Shown here piece by piece: positions 45,021 to 53,868 of a stretch of 64,000 nucleotides of DNA. Within the stretch, counting starts at the first letter, position 1. Every line of letters starts with the position of its first letter. The notes under the pieces were generated by a model. The model was not told where the DNA came from, searched no databases, and saw only the letters and a program-made list of their open reading frames with translations. A program made the translations under genes and the position numbers. Origin of the DNA: Pseudomonas fluorescens (GTDB taxonomy: Bacteria; Pseudomonadota; Gammaproteobacteria; Pseudomonadales; Pseudomonadaceae); NCBI RefSeq assembly GCF_005938625.1, contig NZ_VCNJ01000009.1, positions 41,471 to 105,470 on the forward strand, given 5' to 3'.

Positions 45021-47081
45021 TCAAAAATCCTTACAGAGCCGGAGTGCGTCATAAATGGCGGCGTGCGTGTTGCGCTGCGCCACGCAGTCGCCGATGCGGA
45101 ACAACAAGTAGCCGTCGCCCGCCTCGCTCAGCGAAGGTTGCGGCTGGATCGCGAACAACGCTTCGACGTCGATCTGGCCCTTGTTGCGCGAACCCTCTTT
45201 GAGCGCGTAGTAGATTTCCTCATCCGGGCGCACGCCGTTTTCCACCACCACCTGATCGACCACCCGCTCCTCTTTGGCGCCGGTGTATTCGTTCTCCAAC
45301 ACTGCCACGAGTTTGTCGCCCTCGCGGTAAACCTTCTCGAGCATCATGTCGCCGGTCATGATCACTTCTTTCGGGTACATGCTGCGGTAGTAGGTCGGGA
45401 ACGACGTTCCGCCGATGGCCACGCCCGGTTTGATGTCGTCGGTGACGATCTCGACCTGGCTGCCTTTGTCGGCGAGGAAGTCGGCAACCGACATCCCGGT
45501 GAACTCGCAAATGGTGTCGTAGACCAGCACGTTCTTGCCCGGCGCAACCTTGCCGTCGAGCACGTCCCAGCTGCTGACCACCAGCCCTTCGGCGGCGCCC
45601 CAGTGCTCGTTTTGCTCAAGGTATGGATGCCCACCGACCGCCAGCACCACCACGTCCGGACGCAAGTCCATGATGGTGTCGGCATCGGCCGCCGTGCCCA
45701 GGCGCAGATCGACTTTCAGCCGCGCCAATTCCAGCTGGAACCAGCGGGTGATGCCGGCGATCTGGTCACGCTGCGGCGCTTTCGATGCGGTGGTGATCTG
45801 CCCGCCGATGAATTCCTTCTTCTCGAACAAGGTCACGTCGTGGCCACGTTCGGCGGCAACGCGGGCCGCTTCCATGCCGGCAGGGCCGGCACCGACGATC
45901 ACCACTTTGCGTTTCGGCCCGGTGGATTTCTCGATGATGTGCGGCACGCCCATATATTCACGGGACGTTGCGGCGTTCTGGATGCACAGCACGTCGAGAC
46001 CTTGGTACTGGCGGTCGATGCAATAGTTGGCGCCGACGCACTGCTTGATCTGGTCGATCTGGCCCATCTTGATCTTGGCGATCAGGTGCGGGTCGGCGAT
46101 GTGCGCGCGGGTCATGCCGACCATGTCGACGTAACCGCCTTCAAGGATGCGCGTGGCCTGGTTCGGGTCCTTGATGTTCTGTGCGTGCAGCACCGGCACC
46201 TTGACCACTTCCTTGATCCCGGCGGCCAGATGCAGGAACGGCTCCGGTGGATAACTCATGTTCGGAATCACGTTGGCCAGGGTGTTGTGGGTGTCACAAC
46301 CCGAGCCGACGACGCCGATGAAATCGAGCATGCCGGTGTCGTCGTAATACTTGGCGATCTGCTTCATGTCTTCGTGGGACAAGCCGTCCGGGTGGAACTC
46401 GTCACCGCAGATGCGCATGCCCACGCAGAAGTCGTCACCGACCTCGGCGCGTACGGCTTTCAGTACTTCCAGACCGAACTTCATCCGGCCTTCGAAGGTG
46501 CCGCCCCATTCGTCGGTACGCTTGTTGACGCGCGGGCTCCAGAACTGGTCGATCATGTGCTGGTGCACCGCCGACAGCTCAACGCCGTCGAGCCCCCCGG
46601 CCTTGGCCCGGCGTGCGGCCTGGGCGTAGTTGCCGATCACCCGCCAGATTTCTTCCGGCTCGATGGTTTTGCAGGTGGCGCGGTGCACCGGTTCACGGAT
46701 GCCCGACGGCGACATCAGGGTCGGCCAGTGGAAACCGTCCCAGCGCGAGCGCCGGCCCATGTGGGTAATCTGGATCATGATCTTGGCGCCATGCTTGTGC
46801 ATGGCGTCGGCCAGATTCTGGAAGTGCGGAATGATCCGGTCGGTCGACAGGTTGACCGAACTCCACCACTGCTGCGGGCTGTCGATGGCGACCACGGAGG
46901 AACCGCCACAGATCGCCAGGCCGATGCCGCCCTTGGCTTTCTCTTCGTAATACTTGACGTAGCGGTCGGTGGTCATGCCGCCGTCCGTCGCGTAGACCTC
47001 GGCGTGCGCGGTACTGAGCACGCGGTTGCGGATGGTCAGTTTGCCGATCTGGATCGGCTGGAACATTGCTTCGAAAGCCAT
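45021..47081 (-). CDS. dgcA: Dimethylglycine demethylase, flavin oxidoreductase DgcA
   Basis: 686 residues of the trimethylamine-dehydrogenase/old-yellow-enzyme family. An FMN barrel (residues 1-370: FQPIQIGKLTIRNRVLSTAH, QITHMGRRSRWDG, GLDGVELSAVHQHMIDQFWS) leads to a Cys cluster for [4Fe-4S] (CVGANYCIDRQYQGLDVLC near 345-365). The FAD/NAD-type domain follows (KVVIVGAGPAGMEAARVAAE near 390). It oxidises dimethylglycine to sarcosine. Fifteen bases downstream of the V4R-like gene. Confidence 0.95.
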   Translation of the reverse strand: MAFEAMFQPIQIGKLTIRNRVLSTAHAEVYATDGGMTTDRYVKYYEEKAKGGIGLAICGGSSVVAIDSPQQWWSSVNLSTDRIIPHFQNLADAMHKHGAKIMIQITHMGRRSRWDGFHWPTLMSPSGIREPVHRATCKTIEPEEIWRVIGNYAQAARRAKAGGLDGVELSAVHQHMIDQFWSPRVNKRTDEWGGTFEGRMKFGLEVLKAVRAEVGDDFCVGMRICGDEFHPDGLSHEDMKQIAKYYDDTGMLDFIGVVGSGCDTHNTLANVIPNMSYPPEPFLHLAAGIKEVVKVPVLHAQNIKDPNQATRILEGGYVDMVGMTRAHIADPHLIAKIKMGQIDQIKQCVGANYCIDRQYQGLDVLCIQNAATSREYMGVPHIIEKSTGPKRKVVIVGAGPAGMEAARVAAERGHDVTLFEKKEFIGGQITTASKAPQRDQIAGITRWFQLELARLKVDLRLGTAADADTIMDLRPDVVVLAVGGHPYLEQNEHWGAAEGLVVSSWDVLDGKVAPGKNVLVYDTICEFTGMSVADFLADKGSQVEIVTDDIKPGVAIGGTSFPTYYRSMYPKEVIMTGDMMLEKVYREGDKLVAVLENEYTGAKEERVVDQVVVENGVRPDEEIYYALKEGSRNKGQIDVEALFAIQPQPSLSEAGDGYLLFRIGDCVAQRNTHAAIYDALRLCKDF

Positions 47082-47096
47082 GGCGGGTTCCTCGAC

Positions 47097-47627
47097 TTAC
47101 AACGGCTTGACGGTGAACAGCCCGTCGTCGTGGCCTTCTTCGGAGCCACCGTAAACTTGCTCGGCAACCGTGCGAATCTTGCTGCCGCGCGCTTCAAGAA
47201 TCTGATCCATGGCCCCGGCAAACCAACCGGTGAACATGTAGTCGACCTTGCGCCCGACCTTGCCGTAGACGTAGACGAATGCCGAGTGTTCGAGCTTGAC
47301 GCTGGCTGTGCCTTTGTCGAGGTCAATGTCCTGGATCTTGAACAGGCCCCAGCCGCGTTGCGACAGGCGCTTCATGTAGTGCTCGAATACGGCGACGCCT
47401 TCCAGGCCGTGGCATTCAGCTTCTTTTTCGCACCAGTGCCAGGCGGATTTATAGCCGGCCTTGTAGAGGATCTCGGCGTAGGCGTCAGCGCCCAAAACTT
47501 CTTCGATGCCCATGTGATTGTTGACGAAAAAATGCCGTGGCACGTAGAGCATCGGCAGGGCGTCGGAGGTCCAGACACCGGTCTCGCTGTCGACTTCGAT
47601 TGGCAATTGCGGGGCGATCTTGGCCAT
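47097..47627 (-). CDS. Conserved dgc-operon protein, DUF5943/V4R-like
   Basis: 176 residues, soluble. The N-terminal PMLYVPRHFFVNNHMGIEE and GADAYAEILYKAGYKSAWHW, then RTVAEQVYGGSEEGHDDGLF at the end, look like a small-molecule-binding V4R-type fold, but this is only a resemblance. Always adjacent to dgcA in the clusters known to me (PA5397 in P. aeruginosa). Possibly a cofactor or assembly protein for demethylation. Translated between the dipeptidase and dgcA with short gaps. Confidence 0.82.
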   Translation of the reverse strand: MAKIAPQLPIEVDSETGVWTSDALPMLYVPRHFFVNNHMGIEEVLGADAYAEILYKAGYKSAWHWCEKEAECHGLEGVAVFEHYMKRLSQRGWGLFKIQDIDLDKGTASVKLEHSAFVYVYGKVGRKVDYMFTGWFAGAMDQILEARGSKIRTVAEQVYGGSEEGHDDGLFTVKPL

Positions 47628-47705
47628 GGAAACTTAACTCCAGAAAATTTGGTTTGTTGCCCCCGGCGCGGACGGCCGGGGGAAAGGATTCAGAAGTGCG
47701 GCGGC

Positions 47706-48683
47706 TTATTCGCCCCAGACATCCTTGAGGATATTCACCCAGTTCTCGCCCATGATCTTGCGCACTACGCGCTCGGAATGGCCGCGCTTGAGCAGGGTTT
47801 CGGTCAGGTTCGGGAACTCGCCGACGGTGCGGATGCCCAGCGGGTTGATGATCTTGCCGAAGCTGGTCAGACGACGGGCGTAGCCCTTGTCGTGCGTCAG
47901 GTATTCGAAGAAGTCCTGACCATGGCCCTGGGTGAAGTCGGTGCCGATGCCGATGGCGTCTTCGCCGACAATGTTCATGGTGTATTCGATCGCTTCGGCG
48001 TAGTCGTCGATGGTCGAATCGATGCCTTTGGCGAGGAACGGCGCGAACATGGTCACGCCGACAAAACCGCCGTGGTCAGCGATGAACTTCAGTTCTTCAT
48101 CGGACTTGTTGCGCGGGTGTTCTTTCAGGCCCGACGGCAGGCAGTGGGAATAGCACACCGGTTTTTTCGATTCGAGGATGACCTCTTCGGATGTCTTGGA
48201 ACCGACGTGGGACAGGTCGCACATGACGCCGACGCGATTCATCTCGGCAACGATTTCGCGACCGAAGCCCGACAGGCCGCCGTCACGCTCGTAGCAACCG
48301 GTGCCGACCAGGTTCTGGGTGTTGTAGCACATCTGCACGATGCCAACGCCGAGTTGCTTGAACACCTCGACATAGCCGATCTGGTCTTCAAACGCGTGGG
48401 CATTCTGGAAGCCGAAGAGGATGCCGGTCTTGCCTTGTTCCTTGGCGCGACGGATGTCGGCGGTGGTGCGCACCGGCATTACCAAATCGCTGTTGTCGCG
48501 GATCAGCTTCTGGCTGGCAGCGATGTTGTTCACGGTCGCCTGAAAGCCTTCCCACACCGACACAGTGCAGTTGGCCGCCGTCAGACCGCCCTTGCGCATG
48601 TCTTCGAACAGCTCGCGGTTCCATTTGGCAATGATCAGACCGTCGATAACGATGCTGTCGGCGTGTAATTCGGCTGGGCTCAT
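47706..48683 (-). CDS. Membrane dipeptidase family (renal dipeptidase-like) protein
   Basis: 325 residues from the ATG at 48683; the longer open frame to 48815 has no support. Zinc peptidase family M19: the His-x-Asp motif is HADSIVIDGL near residue 6 instead of the usual HxDxP. GVGIVQMCYNTQNLVGTGCY, MCDLSHVGSKTSEEVI, PVCYSHC and DAIGIGTDFTQGHGQDFFEY carry metal-binding residues. The hydrolysed substrate is unknown; it heads the dgc operon and in P. aeruginosa (PA5396) it is co-regulated. Perhaps it acts on an N-methylated dipeptide. Confidence 0.88.
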   Translation of the reverse strand: MSPAELHADSIVIDGLIIAKWNRELFEDMRKGGLTAANCTVSVWEGFQATVNNIAASQKLIRDNSDLVMPVRTTADIRRAKEQGKTGILFGFQNAHAFEDQIGYVEVFKQLGVGIVQMCYNTQNLVGTGCYERDGGLSGFGREIVAEMNRVGVMCDLSHVGSKTSEEVILESKKPVCYSHCLPSGLKEHPRNKSDEELKFIADHGGFVGVTMFAPFLAKGIDSTIDDYAEAIEYTMNIVGEDAIGIGTDFTQGHGQDFFEYLTHDKGYARRLTSFGKIINPLGIRTVGEFPNLTETLLKRGHSERVVRKIMGENWVNILKDVWGE

Positions 48684-48917
48684 CAGGCGTCCCCTTATTG
48701 GCGATTCATGCGCCGAATCGTCTGCCGGCGCTTTGGGGCCAGCATATGCCTCGGTGCCGGGGCGACCGGGTGCAAAAACGACAGGGGAATTGCCGAAAGC
48801 GTCAATCCGCGACAAAGGGTCGCCAGACGCTCCGATCAGCTACCTGTTCAAGCCCGCCAGCTTGAGCCAGAATCTCCGGCATCTTGGATACACCACTGGA
48901 TTAGAGCGGCGACAACA

Positions 48918-49319
48918 ATGAAATCGATCTTCCTGGCTTTGGCACTGATGGCGACCGGCGTACACGCCGCTGAAGAGTCCGACAACAACCCCTGCGACGC
49001 CGTCGAAAACGACGTCCAGACCCTGGAATGCTCGACCTACAGCCGCAGCACCGCCGAAGACCTGCTCAAGGACAACTACGCCAGCCTCAACGAGCGCATG
49101 CAGACGGCGTATGGCAAGAACGCTACGCAATTGGCGGACATCACTGCCAAGATCAAGACGGCTCAGCAGCAGTGGTTGAAGACGCGGGACGCGGATTGCG
49201 CGGTGGAGGCGTTCCCGGCGACGGCGGGGAGCAAGGCGTTTACGATTGCGCAGAATGACTGCGTGGCGCGGATGAGTGATGAACGGTCGGAGTTTTTGGA
49301 GTCGATTGGGCAGGAATAG
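48918..49319 (+). CDS. Exported LprI-like (DUF1311) lysozyme-inhibitor-family protein
   Basis: 133 residues from the ATG at 48918. Signal peptide FLALALMATGVHA. Mature part has four conserved-looking Cys (C in NNPCDAV and TLECSTY, then ADCAVEA and NDCVARM) and the motif QQQWLKTRDADCAVEA, hallmark of DUF1311/LprI. Suggested periplasmic role in lysozyme resistance. No operon partner. Earlier in-frame starts are rejected as they precede the signal peptide. Confidence 0.85.
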   Translation: MKSIFLALALMATGVHAAEESDNNPCDAVENDVQTLECSTYSRSTAEDLLKDNYASLNERMQTAYGKNATQLADITAKIKTAQQQWLKTRDADCAVEAFPATAGSKAFTIAQNDCVARMSDERSEFLESIGQE

Positions 49320-49410
49320 TCCTCAAAATTTGAAGGAAAATTGGCACTGCTTTCTGCAATTGCCTCGTGAATCTCTTCTTCTTACGGCACATGCCGACTT
49401 CGCCTGCACC

Positions 49411-49451
49411 TATTGCGTGAAAGCTCCGATCTACGGGCCTTTCACGCAATA
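49411..49451. terminator. Strong 13-base inverted repeat between lprI-like and toxin genes
   Basis: TATTGCGTGAAAG and CTTTCACGCAATA, perfect arms with a 15-base loop. No T-run follows, so it may be a transcript-stabilising or factor-binding structure rather than an intrinsic terminator. Confidence 0.5.
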
Positions 49452-49494
49452 TGCTGACAACAGTTCTTGATTGGTCGCCTTGAAAATATAAGTA

Positions 49495-49510
49495 AAGATT
49501 CGCGAATCTT
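49495..49510. promoter_or_regulatory. Operator palindrome of the toxin-antitoxin operon
   Basis: AAGATTCGCGAATCTT, a perfect 16-base palindrome 21 bases before the toxin ATG, overlapping an AT-rich promoter. A second inverted pair ATATAAGT (49486) / ACTTATAT (49518) flanks it off-centre. Likely bound by the HTH antitoxin. Confidence 0.65.
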
Positions 49511-49531
49511 ATAAAAGACTTATATTCTTCC

Positions 49532-49786
49532 ATGAACAGCATCCACTGGACTCGAAAGGCCGTTAAGCAACTCTTGAAATTGCATTCTGTGCATCAGGTA
49601 CAGGTTCGGGATGCCGTTACGGCGCTTGCCCACATGCCTGATGTGGGCAATGTCAAAGCACTGATTGGCCATGACTACGCCTACCGCCTGCGTGTCGGCA
49701 ATTATCGAGTGATGTTCGACTGGGACGGAGCAATCAAAGTGGTCAGTATTCAAGAGGTCAAAAAACGCGATGAACGCACCTACTGA
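49532..49786 (+). CDS. RelE/ParE-family toxin of a type II toxin-antitoxin pair
   Basis: 84 residues. WTRKAVKQLLKLHSVHQVQV at the N-terminus, YAYRLRVGNYRVMFDWDGAI and VVSIQEVKKRDERTY give the RelE beta-sheet core; R49-x-R-G-x-Y-R is the usual active-surface motif. The toxin precedes and overlaps the antitoxin gene by 17 bases, as in higBA-type loci. Probable mRNA interferase. Confidence 0.9.
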   Translation: MNSIHWTRKAVKQLLKLHSVHQVQVRDAVTALAHMPDVGNVKALIGHDYAYRLRVGNYRVMFDWDGAIKVVSIQEVKKRDERTY

Positions 49787-50093
49787 CATCCAAATCATTA
49801 ATGACGCCGAGGGCAAACCAGCCTTTGTGGTCATTCCATACGCACAATATGTCGCGCAGAAAATGCAGCCCGATCTGATCCCGCATGAGGTGGTCGGTCG
49901 AATGGTCGACGGAGCAACACCGATCCGTGCCTGGCGCGAACACCTCAACCTGACTCAGGAAGAAGTCGCTAAACGCATGGGTATTTCGCAACCGGCGTTT
50001 GCCCAGCAGGAAACAGTCGCCAAGCCACGCAAGGCCACTCGCGAGAAAATTGCGTCGGCGTTCGGCATCACCGCCAATCAGCTTGAGCTGTAA
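49770..50093 (+). CDS. HTH (XRE-family) antitoxin
   Basis: 107 residues. The N-terminal 45 (IQIINDAEGKPAFVVIPYAQY) form a short Phd-like or neutralising segment. The HTH follows at about 55-100 (LNLTQEEVAKRMGISQPAFAQQE, TREKIASAFGITANQLEL). Partner of the RelE-type toxin; expected to bind the palindrome at 49495 and repress the operon. Confidence 0.9.
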   Translation: MNAPTDIQIINDAEGKPAFVVIPYAQYVAQKMQPDLIPHEVVGRMVDGATPIRAWREHLNLTQEEVAKRMGISQPAFAQQETVAKPRKATREKIASAFGITANQLEL

Positions 50094-50122
50094 GCTGCCC
50101 TCTTCACTTCAAGGAATTCCCC

Positions 50123-50539
50123 ATGAACATCTGCGGCATCGAAATCAAAGGCAGCGAAGCGATCATCGCCGTGGCCGCTCTCGACGGTTCGACCCTGAGC
50201 CACATTCCCCTTGCCACCAAGAAGATCGCCCTCGAAGACGATGACGAAGCGGCAAACGTTAAGCTCTTTGCGGCGCAGGTGGCGTCGTTTGTGCGGGAGA
50301 ATTCGGTTGATCGGATTGCGATCAAGAAGCGCAGCAAGAAGGGTGAGTTTGCCGGTGGGCCGACGACGTTCAAGATTGAAGGGATTTTGCAGTTGCTCGA
50401 TGGCTGTGAGGTGACGTTGTTGTCGCCGCAGACGATCAATGCGCAGGCGAAGAAGCATAATTTCGAGCTGCCGGGGACGCTGAACAAGTATCAGCATGAG
50501 GCTTACAAAGCGGCGTGTTCGGCGTTGGTAAAGAAGTAA
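50123..50539 (+). CDS. DUF3010 family protein
   Basis: 138 residues, cytoplasmic. MNICGIEIKGSEAIIAVAAL and RIAIKKRSKKGEFAGGPTTF, then LLSPQTINAQAKKHNFELPG, typical of DUF3010, which has an RNase H/Holliday-resolvase-like look. Function unknown. CAAGGAATT before the ATG. Thirty bases after the antitoxin stop, but not necessarily in its operon. Followed by a REP. Confidence 0.82.
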   Translation: MNICGIEIKGSEAIIAVAALDGSTLSHIPLATKKIALEDDDEAANVKLFAAQVASFVRENSVDRIAIKKRSKKGEFAGGPTTFKIEGILQLLDGCEVTLLSPQTINAQAKKHNFELPGTLNKYQHEAYKAACSALVKK

Positions 50540-50549
50540 CCAACAGCAA

Positions 50550-50633
50550 GATCAAAAGATCGCAGCCTTCGGCAGCTCCTACTTTGGAAATGCATTTCCC
50601 TGTAGGAGCTGCCGAAGGCTGCGATCTTTTGAT
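50550..50633. repeat. REP doublet, family C
   Basis: GATCAAAAGATCGCAGCCTT and its inverse around GAAATGCATTTC, between converging DUF3010 and cdhR genes. Confidence 0.85.
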
Positions 50634-50634
50634 T

Positions 50635-51579
50635 TCAGGCCTGTGCGGTACGGCGGTCTTCACGCGGACAGCGGGCGAAGCGCGCGCGGTAGCTGCGGGT
50701 GAAGTAGGACGGGGATTCGAAGCCGCAGGCGATGCTGACTTCGAGCACGCTCATGTCGGTCTGGCGCAGTAGCTGCCGGGCCTTTTCCAGGCGCAGGCGC
50801 AGGTAGAAATTGCTCGGTGTATCGTTCAGATGCAGCCGAAACAAACGCTCCAGTTGCCGTCGCGTCACCTTGATCGATTCCGCCAGTTGCAGCGTGGTCA
50901 GCGGCGGTTCGCTGTGCTGCTCCATCTCGCCGATCACCTGCACCAGTTTCTTGTTATTGATCCCGTAACGCGTGGCGACTTCCATGCGCTGGTGATCTTT
51001 GCGCGGACGGATGCGTCCCAGCACGAATTGTTCGCTGACCTGAATCGCCAGTTGCGGGCCATGGGCCTGGGCGATCAGATCGAGCATTAAATCGATGGAA
51101 GCGGTGCCGCCCGCCGAAGTGATGCGGCGGCGGTCGATCTCGAACAGCTCCTGGGTCACGCTGAGCTGTGGATAAGATTCCTTGAACGCGTCGATGGCTT
51201 CCCAGTGCAGGGTCAGGCGATGGCCATCGAGCAGGCCCGCCTCGGCAAGGACGAAGCTGCCGGTGTCGATGGCGCCGAGGGTGACGCCGTCGTTGTCGAG
51301 TCGGCGCAGCCAATGCTCCAGCGTCGACGTGGCAAATTTCAACGGTTCAAACCCTGCCACCACCAATAACGTTGCGCCCTTCTTCAGCGGTTCCAGCGCA
51401 GCATCGGCATTGACCGACATGCCATTACTTGCCAACACCGGCCCGCCATCGGCGCTGAGTACATGCCAGCGGTACAACTCGCCACGGAAGCGATTGGCCA
51501 CGCGCAGTGGTTCGATCGCGGAGATAAAGCCGATGGCGGAGAAGCCCGGCATCAGCAAAAAGTAGAAATCCTGGGACAT
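50635..51579 (-). CDS. cdhR: AraC-family regulator of carnitine catabolism CdhR
   Basis: 314 residues. GlxA/DJ-1-type N-terminal domain (FYFLLMPGFSAIGFISAIEP, residues 4-170, with SFVLAEAGLLDGHRLTLHWE) and AraC HTH at about 215-310 (LQLAESIKVTRRQLERLFRL, SVLEVSIACGFESPSYFTRS). Divergent from caiX as in P. aeruginosa, where CdhR senses carnitine and activates caiX-cdhCAB. A direct-repeat operator lies in the 192-base interval. Confidence 0.93.
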   Translation of the reverse strand: MSQDFYFLLMPGFSAIGFISAIEPLRVANRFRGELYRWHVLSADGGPVLASNGMSVNADAALEPLKKGATLLVVAGFEPLKFATSTLEHWLRRLDNDGVTLGAIDTGSFVLAEAGLLDGHRLTLHWEAIDAFKESYPQLSVTQELFEIDRRRITSAGGTASIDLMLDLIAQAHGPQLAIQVSEQFVLGRIRPRKDHQRMEVATRYGINNKKLVQVIGEMEQHSEPPLTTLQLAESIKVTRRQLERLFRLHLNDTPSNFYLRLRLEKARQLLRQTDMSVLEVSIACGFESPSYFTRSYRARFARCPREDRRTAQA

Positions 51580-51648
51580 GTGCGCACTCGGTTGGCGGGT
51601 AGCGTGGATCGTTGATACGCCGATTGTCGTCGGCGTTCAAGCGCACAG

Positions 51649-51682
51649 GTCGCTACAGTGCAAATGCCAGTCGCCGCAGTGC
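51649..51682. promoter_or_regulatory. Putative CdhR operator between cdhR and caiX
   Basis: GTCGCTACAGTGC (51649) and GTCGCCGCAGTGC (51670), identical at 11 of 13 positions and 21 bases apart: two half-sites on one face of the helix, as AraC-type activators use. It lies 90-120 bases before caiX and 70-100 before cdhR. Confidence 0.6.
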
Positions 51683-51771
51683 GCTTTCATGGGCGTATAG
51701 CTGCGTAACTTTGCATCACCGGCACGACAGATGCCGGAACTCACAATAAACGACCTGCCGAGGAACCCGAC

Positions 51772-52716
51772 ATGAAACGACTGATCAGCAGCTGTGTTCT
51801 TGCACTCAGCGGTACCGCTTTCTTGAGCGCCAGCGTCATGGCGGCCGAACCGGCAGCGTGCCAGAACGTGCGCATGGGCGTGGTCAACTGGACCGACGTG
51901 ATCGCCACCAGTGCCATGACCCAGGTCCTGCTTGACGGCCTCGGCTACAACACCAAACAAACCAGCGCGTCCCAGCAAATCATCTTCGCCGGGATCCGCG
52001 ATCAGCGGCTGGACTTGTTCCTCGGTTACTGGAACCCGCTGATGACCCAGACCATCACCCCGTTCGTCGACGCCAATCAGGTCAAGGTTCTCGAAGCGCC
52101 AAGCCTGAAAGACGCCCGCGCGACCCTCGCGGTGCCGACTTATCTGGCGGACAAGGGCCTGAAAACCTTCGCCGACATCGCCAAATTCGAAAAAGAACTG
52201 GGCGGCAAGATCTACGGCATCGAGCCAGGCTCGGGCGCCAACACGCAGATCAAGGCAATGATCGCCAAGAACCAGTTCGGCCTCGGCAAATTCCAGTTGG
52301 TCGAATCCAGTGAGGCCGGCATGCTCGCCGCCGTCGATCGCGCCGTGCGCCGCAAAGAGGCTGTGGTGTTCTTCGGCTGGGCGCCGCACCCGATGAACGT
52401 CAACGTCAAGATGACTTATTTGACCGGCAGCGACGATGCCCTCGGCCCGAACGAAGGCATGGCCACCGTGTGGACGGTCACCGCGCCGAAATACGCCGAG
52501 CAATGCCCGAACGTGGGCCGTCTGTTGACCAACCTGACGTTCACCGCCGAAGACGAGAGCCGGATGATGCAACCCTTGCTCGACCACAAAGATGCTTTCG
52601 AATCGGCCAGGCAATGGCTCAAGGATCACCCCGAAGACAAGCAACGCTGGCTGGAAGGTGTGACCACGTTCGATGGCAAACCGGCCGCTGAAAACCTCCA
52701 GCTGACCAGCAAATAA
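51772..52716 (+). CDS. caiX: Carnitine-binding periplasmic protein CaiX (OpuAC family)
   Basis: 314 residues. Signal peptide ending SVMA-AEP. OpuAC-type ligand-binding protein with [53 protein letters not shown] and [12 protein letters not shown]; Trp/Tyr residues form the quaternary-amine box. Clearly related to ChoX at 60890. It has no permease or ATPase gene beside it; in P. aeruginosa CaiX feeds the ChoWV (CbcWV) core. First gene of the carnitine operon. Confidence 0.93.
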   Translation: MKRLISSCVLALSGTAFLSASVMAAEPAACQNVRMGVVNWTDVIATSAMTQVLLDGLGYNTKQTSASQQIIFAGIRDQRLDLFLGYWNPLMTQTITPFVDANQVKVLEAPSLKDARATLAVPTYLADKGLKTFADIAKFEKELGGKIYGIEPGSGANTQIKAMIAKNQFGLGKFQLVESSEAGMLAAVDRAVRRKEAVVFFGWAPHPMNVNVKMTYLTGSDDALGPNEGMATVWTVTAPKYAEQCPNVGRLLTNLTFTAEDESRMMQPLLDHKDAFESARQWLKDHPEDKQRWLEGVTTFDGKPAAENLQLTSK

Positions 52717-52735
52717 CCCCCAATTGAAAAACCCG

Positions 52736-52753
52736 CTCTCCCAGATGGGAGAG
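52736..52753. terminator. Hairpin after caiX (half of a family E element)
   Basis: CTCTCCCAGATGGGAGAG, eight-base stem, twenty bases after the caiX stop. It could trim or partly terminate the transcript so that the binding protein is made in excess over the enzymes. Confidence 0.5.
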
Positions 52754-52825
52754 GCAAATGAACCACGCTTCGCAGCCCCGAAAAGGGCTGCGGACAGACC
52801 CATCACGCTTGAAGGAAACCGCACC

Positions 52826-53713
52826 ATGAACCACGACGTCATCATCACCTGCGCACTCACCGGTGCTGGCGACACGACCGCCAAGAGCCAGCACGTGCCG
52901 GTCACCCCAAAACAGATCGCTGCGGCGGCTGTTGAAGCCGCCAAGGCTGGCGCCACCGTCGTGCACTGCCATGTGCGCGATCCGCAGACCGGCAAGTTCA
53001 GCCGTGACGTGGCGCTGTACCGCGAAGTGATGGAGCGGATCCGCGAGGCGGACGTCGACATCATCGTCAACCTCACCGCCGGCATGGGCGGCGACCTGGA
53101 GATCGGCGCCGGCGAGAACCCGATGGAGTTCGGCCCGAACACCGATCTGGTCGGCCCGTTGACCCGTCTCGCCCACGTTGAAGAGTTGCTGCCGGAAATC
53201 TGCACCCTCGATTGCGGCACGCTGAACTTCGGCGATGGCGACACCATTTATGTCTCCACTCCGGCGCAACTGCGCGCGGGTGCCAAGCGCATCACCGAGC
53301 TGGGCGTGAAGGCCGAGCTGGAGATTTTCGACACCGGGCACCTGTGGTTCGCCAAGCAGATGATCAAGGAAGGCTTGCTCGATAACCCGCTGTTCCAGCT
53401 GTGTCTTGGCATTCCGTGGGGAGCGCCGGCGGACACCACGACCATGAAGGCCATGGTCGATAACTTGCCCGCCGATGCGGTGTGGGCCGGGTTTGGCATT
53501 GGACGCATGCAGATGCCGATGGCGGCGCAAGCGGTGCTGCTGGGCGGCAACGTGCGGGTCGGGCTGGAGGACAACCTGTGGCTGGACAAAGGCGTGCTGG
53601 CGACCAATGGCCAACTGGTCGAACGCGCCACCGAGATCCTCAGTCGCCTCGGCGCCCGCGTGCTGACCCCGGCCGAGGGCCGCAAGAAAATGGGCCTGAC
53701 CCAGCGCGGCTGA
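52826..53713 (+). CDS. cdhC: 3-dehydrocarnitine cleavage enzyme (BKACE family)
   Basis: 295 residues from the ATG at 52826 (GAAGGAAAC before it). Beta-keto acid cleavage enzyme family: [14 protein letters not shown] at the start, [20 protein letters not shown] near 48 (zinc His pair), NLTAGMGGD near 85, [15 protein letters not shown] near 170 and [20 protein letters not shown] near 230. It condenses acetyl-CoA with 3-dehydrocarnitine and cleaves to betainyl-CoA and acetoacetate. Confidence 0.93.
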   Translation: MNHDVIITCALTGAGDTTAKSQHVPVTPKQIAAAAVEAAKAGATVVHCHVRDPQTGKFSRDVALYREVMERIREADVDIIVNLTAGMGGDLEIGAGENPMEFGPNTDLVGPLTRLAHVEELLPEICTLDCGTLNFGDGDTIYVSTPAQLRAGAKRITELGVKAELEIFDTGHLWFAKQMIKEGLLDNPLFQLCLGIPWGAPADTTTMKAMVDNLPADAVWAGFGIGRMQMPMAAQAVLLGGNVRVGLEDNLWLDKGVLATNGQLVERATEILSRLGARVLTPAEGRKKMGLTQRG

Positions 53714-53756
53714 CCCTCAGCTCAAAGAATGGGCTCTGACTGCCCCCAATCTCACC

Positions 53757-53841
53757 TGTAGGAGCTGCCGAAGGCTGCGATCTTTTGATCTTGTTTTTCA
53801 AGATCAAGATCAAAAGATCGCAGCCTTCGTCAGCTACTACA
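53757..53841. repeat. REP doublet, family C
   Basis: TGTAGGAGCTGCCGAAGGCT through GATCTT and back to AGATCGCAGCCTTCGTCAGC; between cdhC and cdhA. Confidence 0.85.
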
Positions 53842-53868
53842 GGGATTACCTTCCACGGGGAAAATCCT

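Noticed and set aside
45063..48668. 1201-codon open frame opposite dgcA, the V4R-like gene and the dipeptidase
   Set aside because: Spans three real genes and their spacers on the other strand; composition is that of a shadow frame.
51772..52716. Second complete ABC transporter around caiX
   Set aside because: No permease or ATPase gene nearby; the next genes are catabolic enzymes, so caiX is an orphan binding protein.
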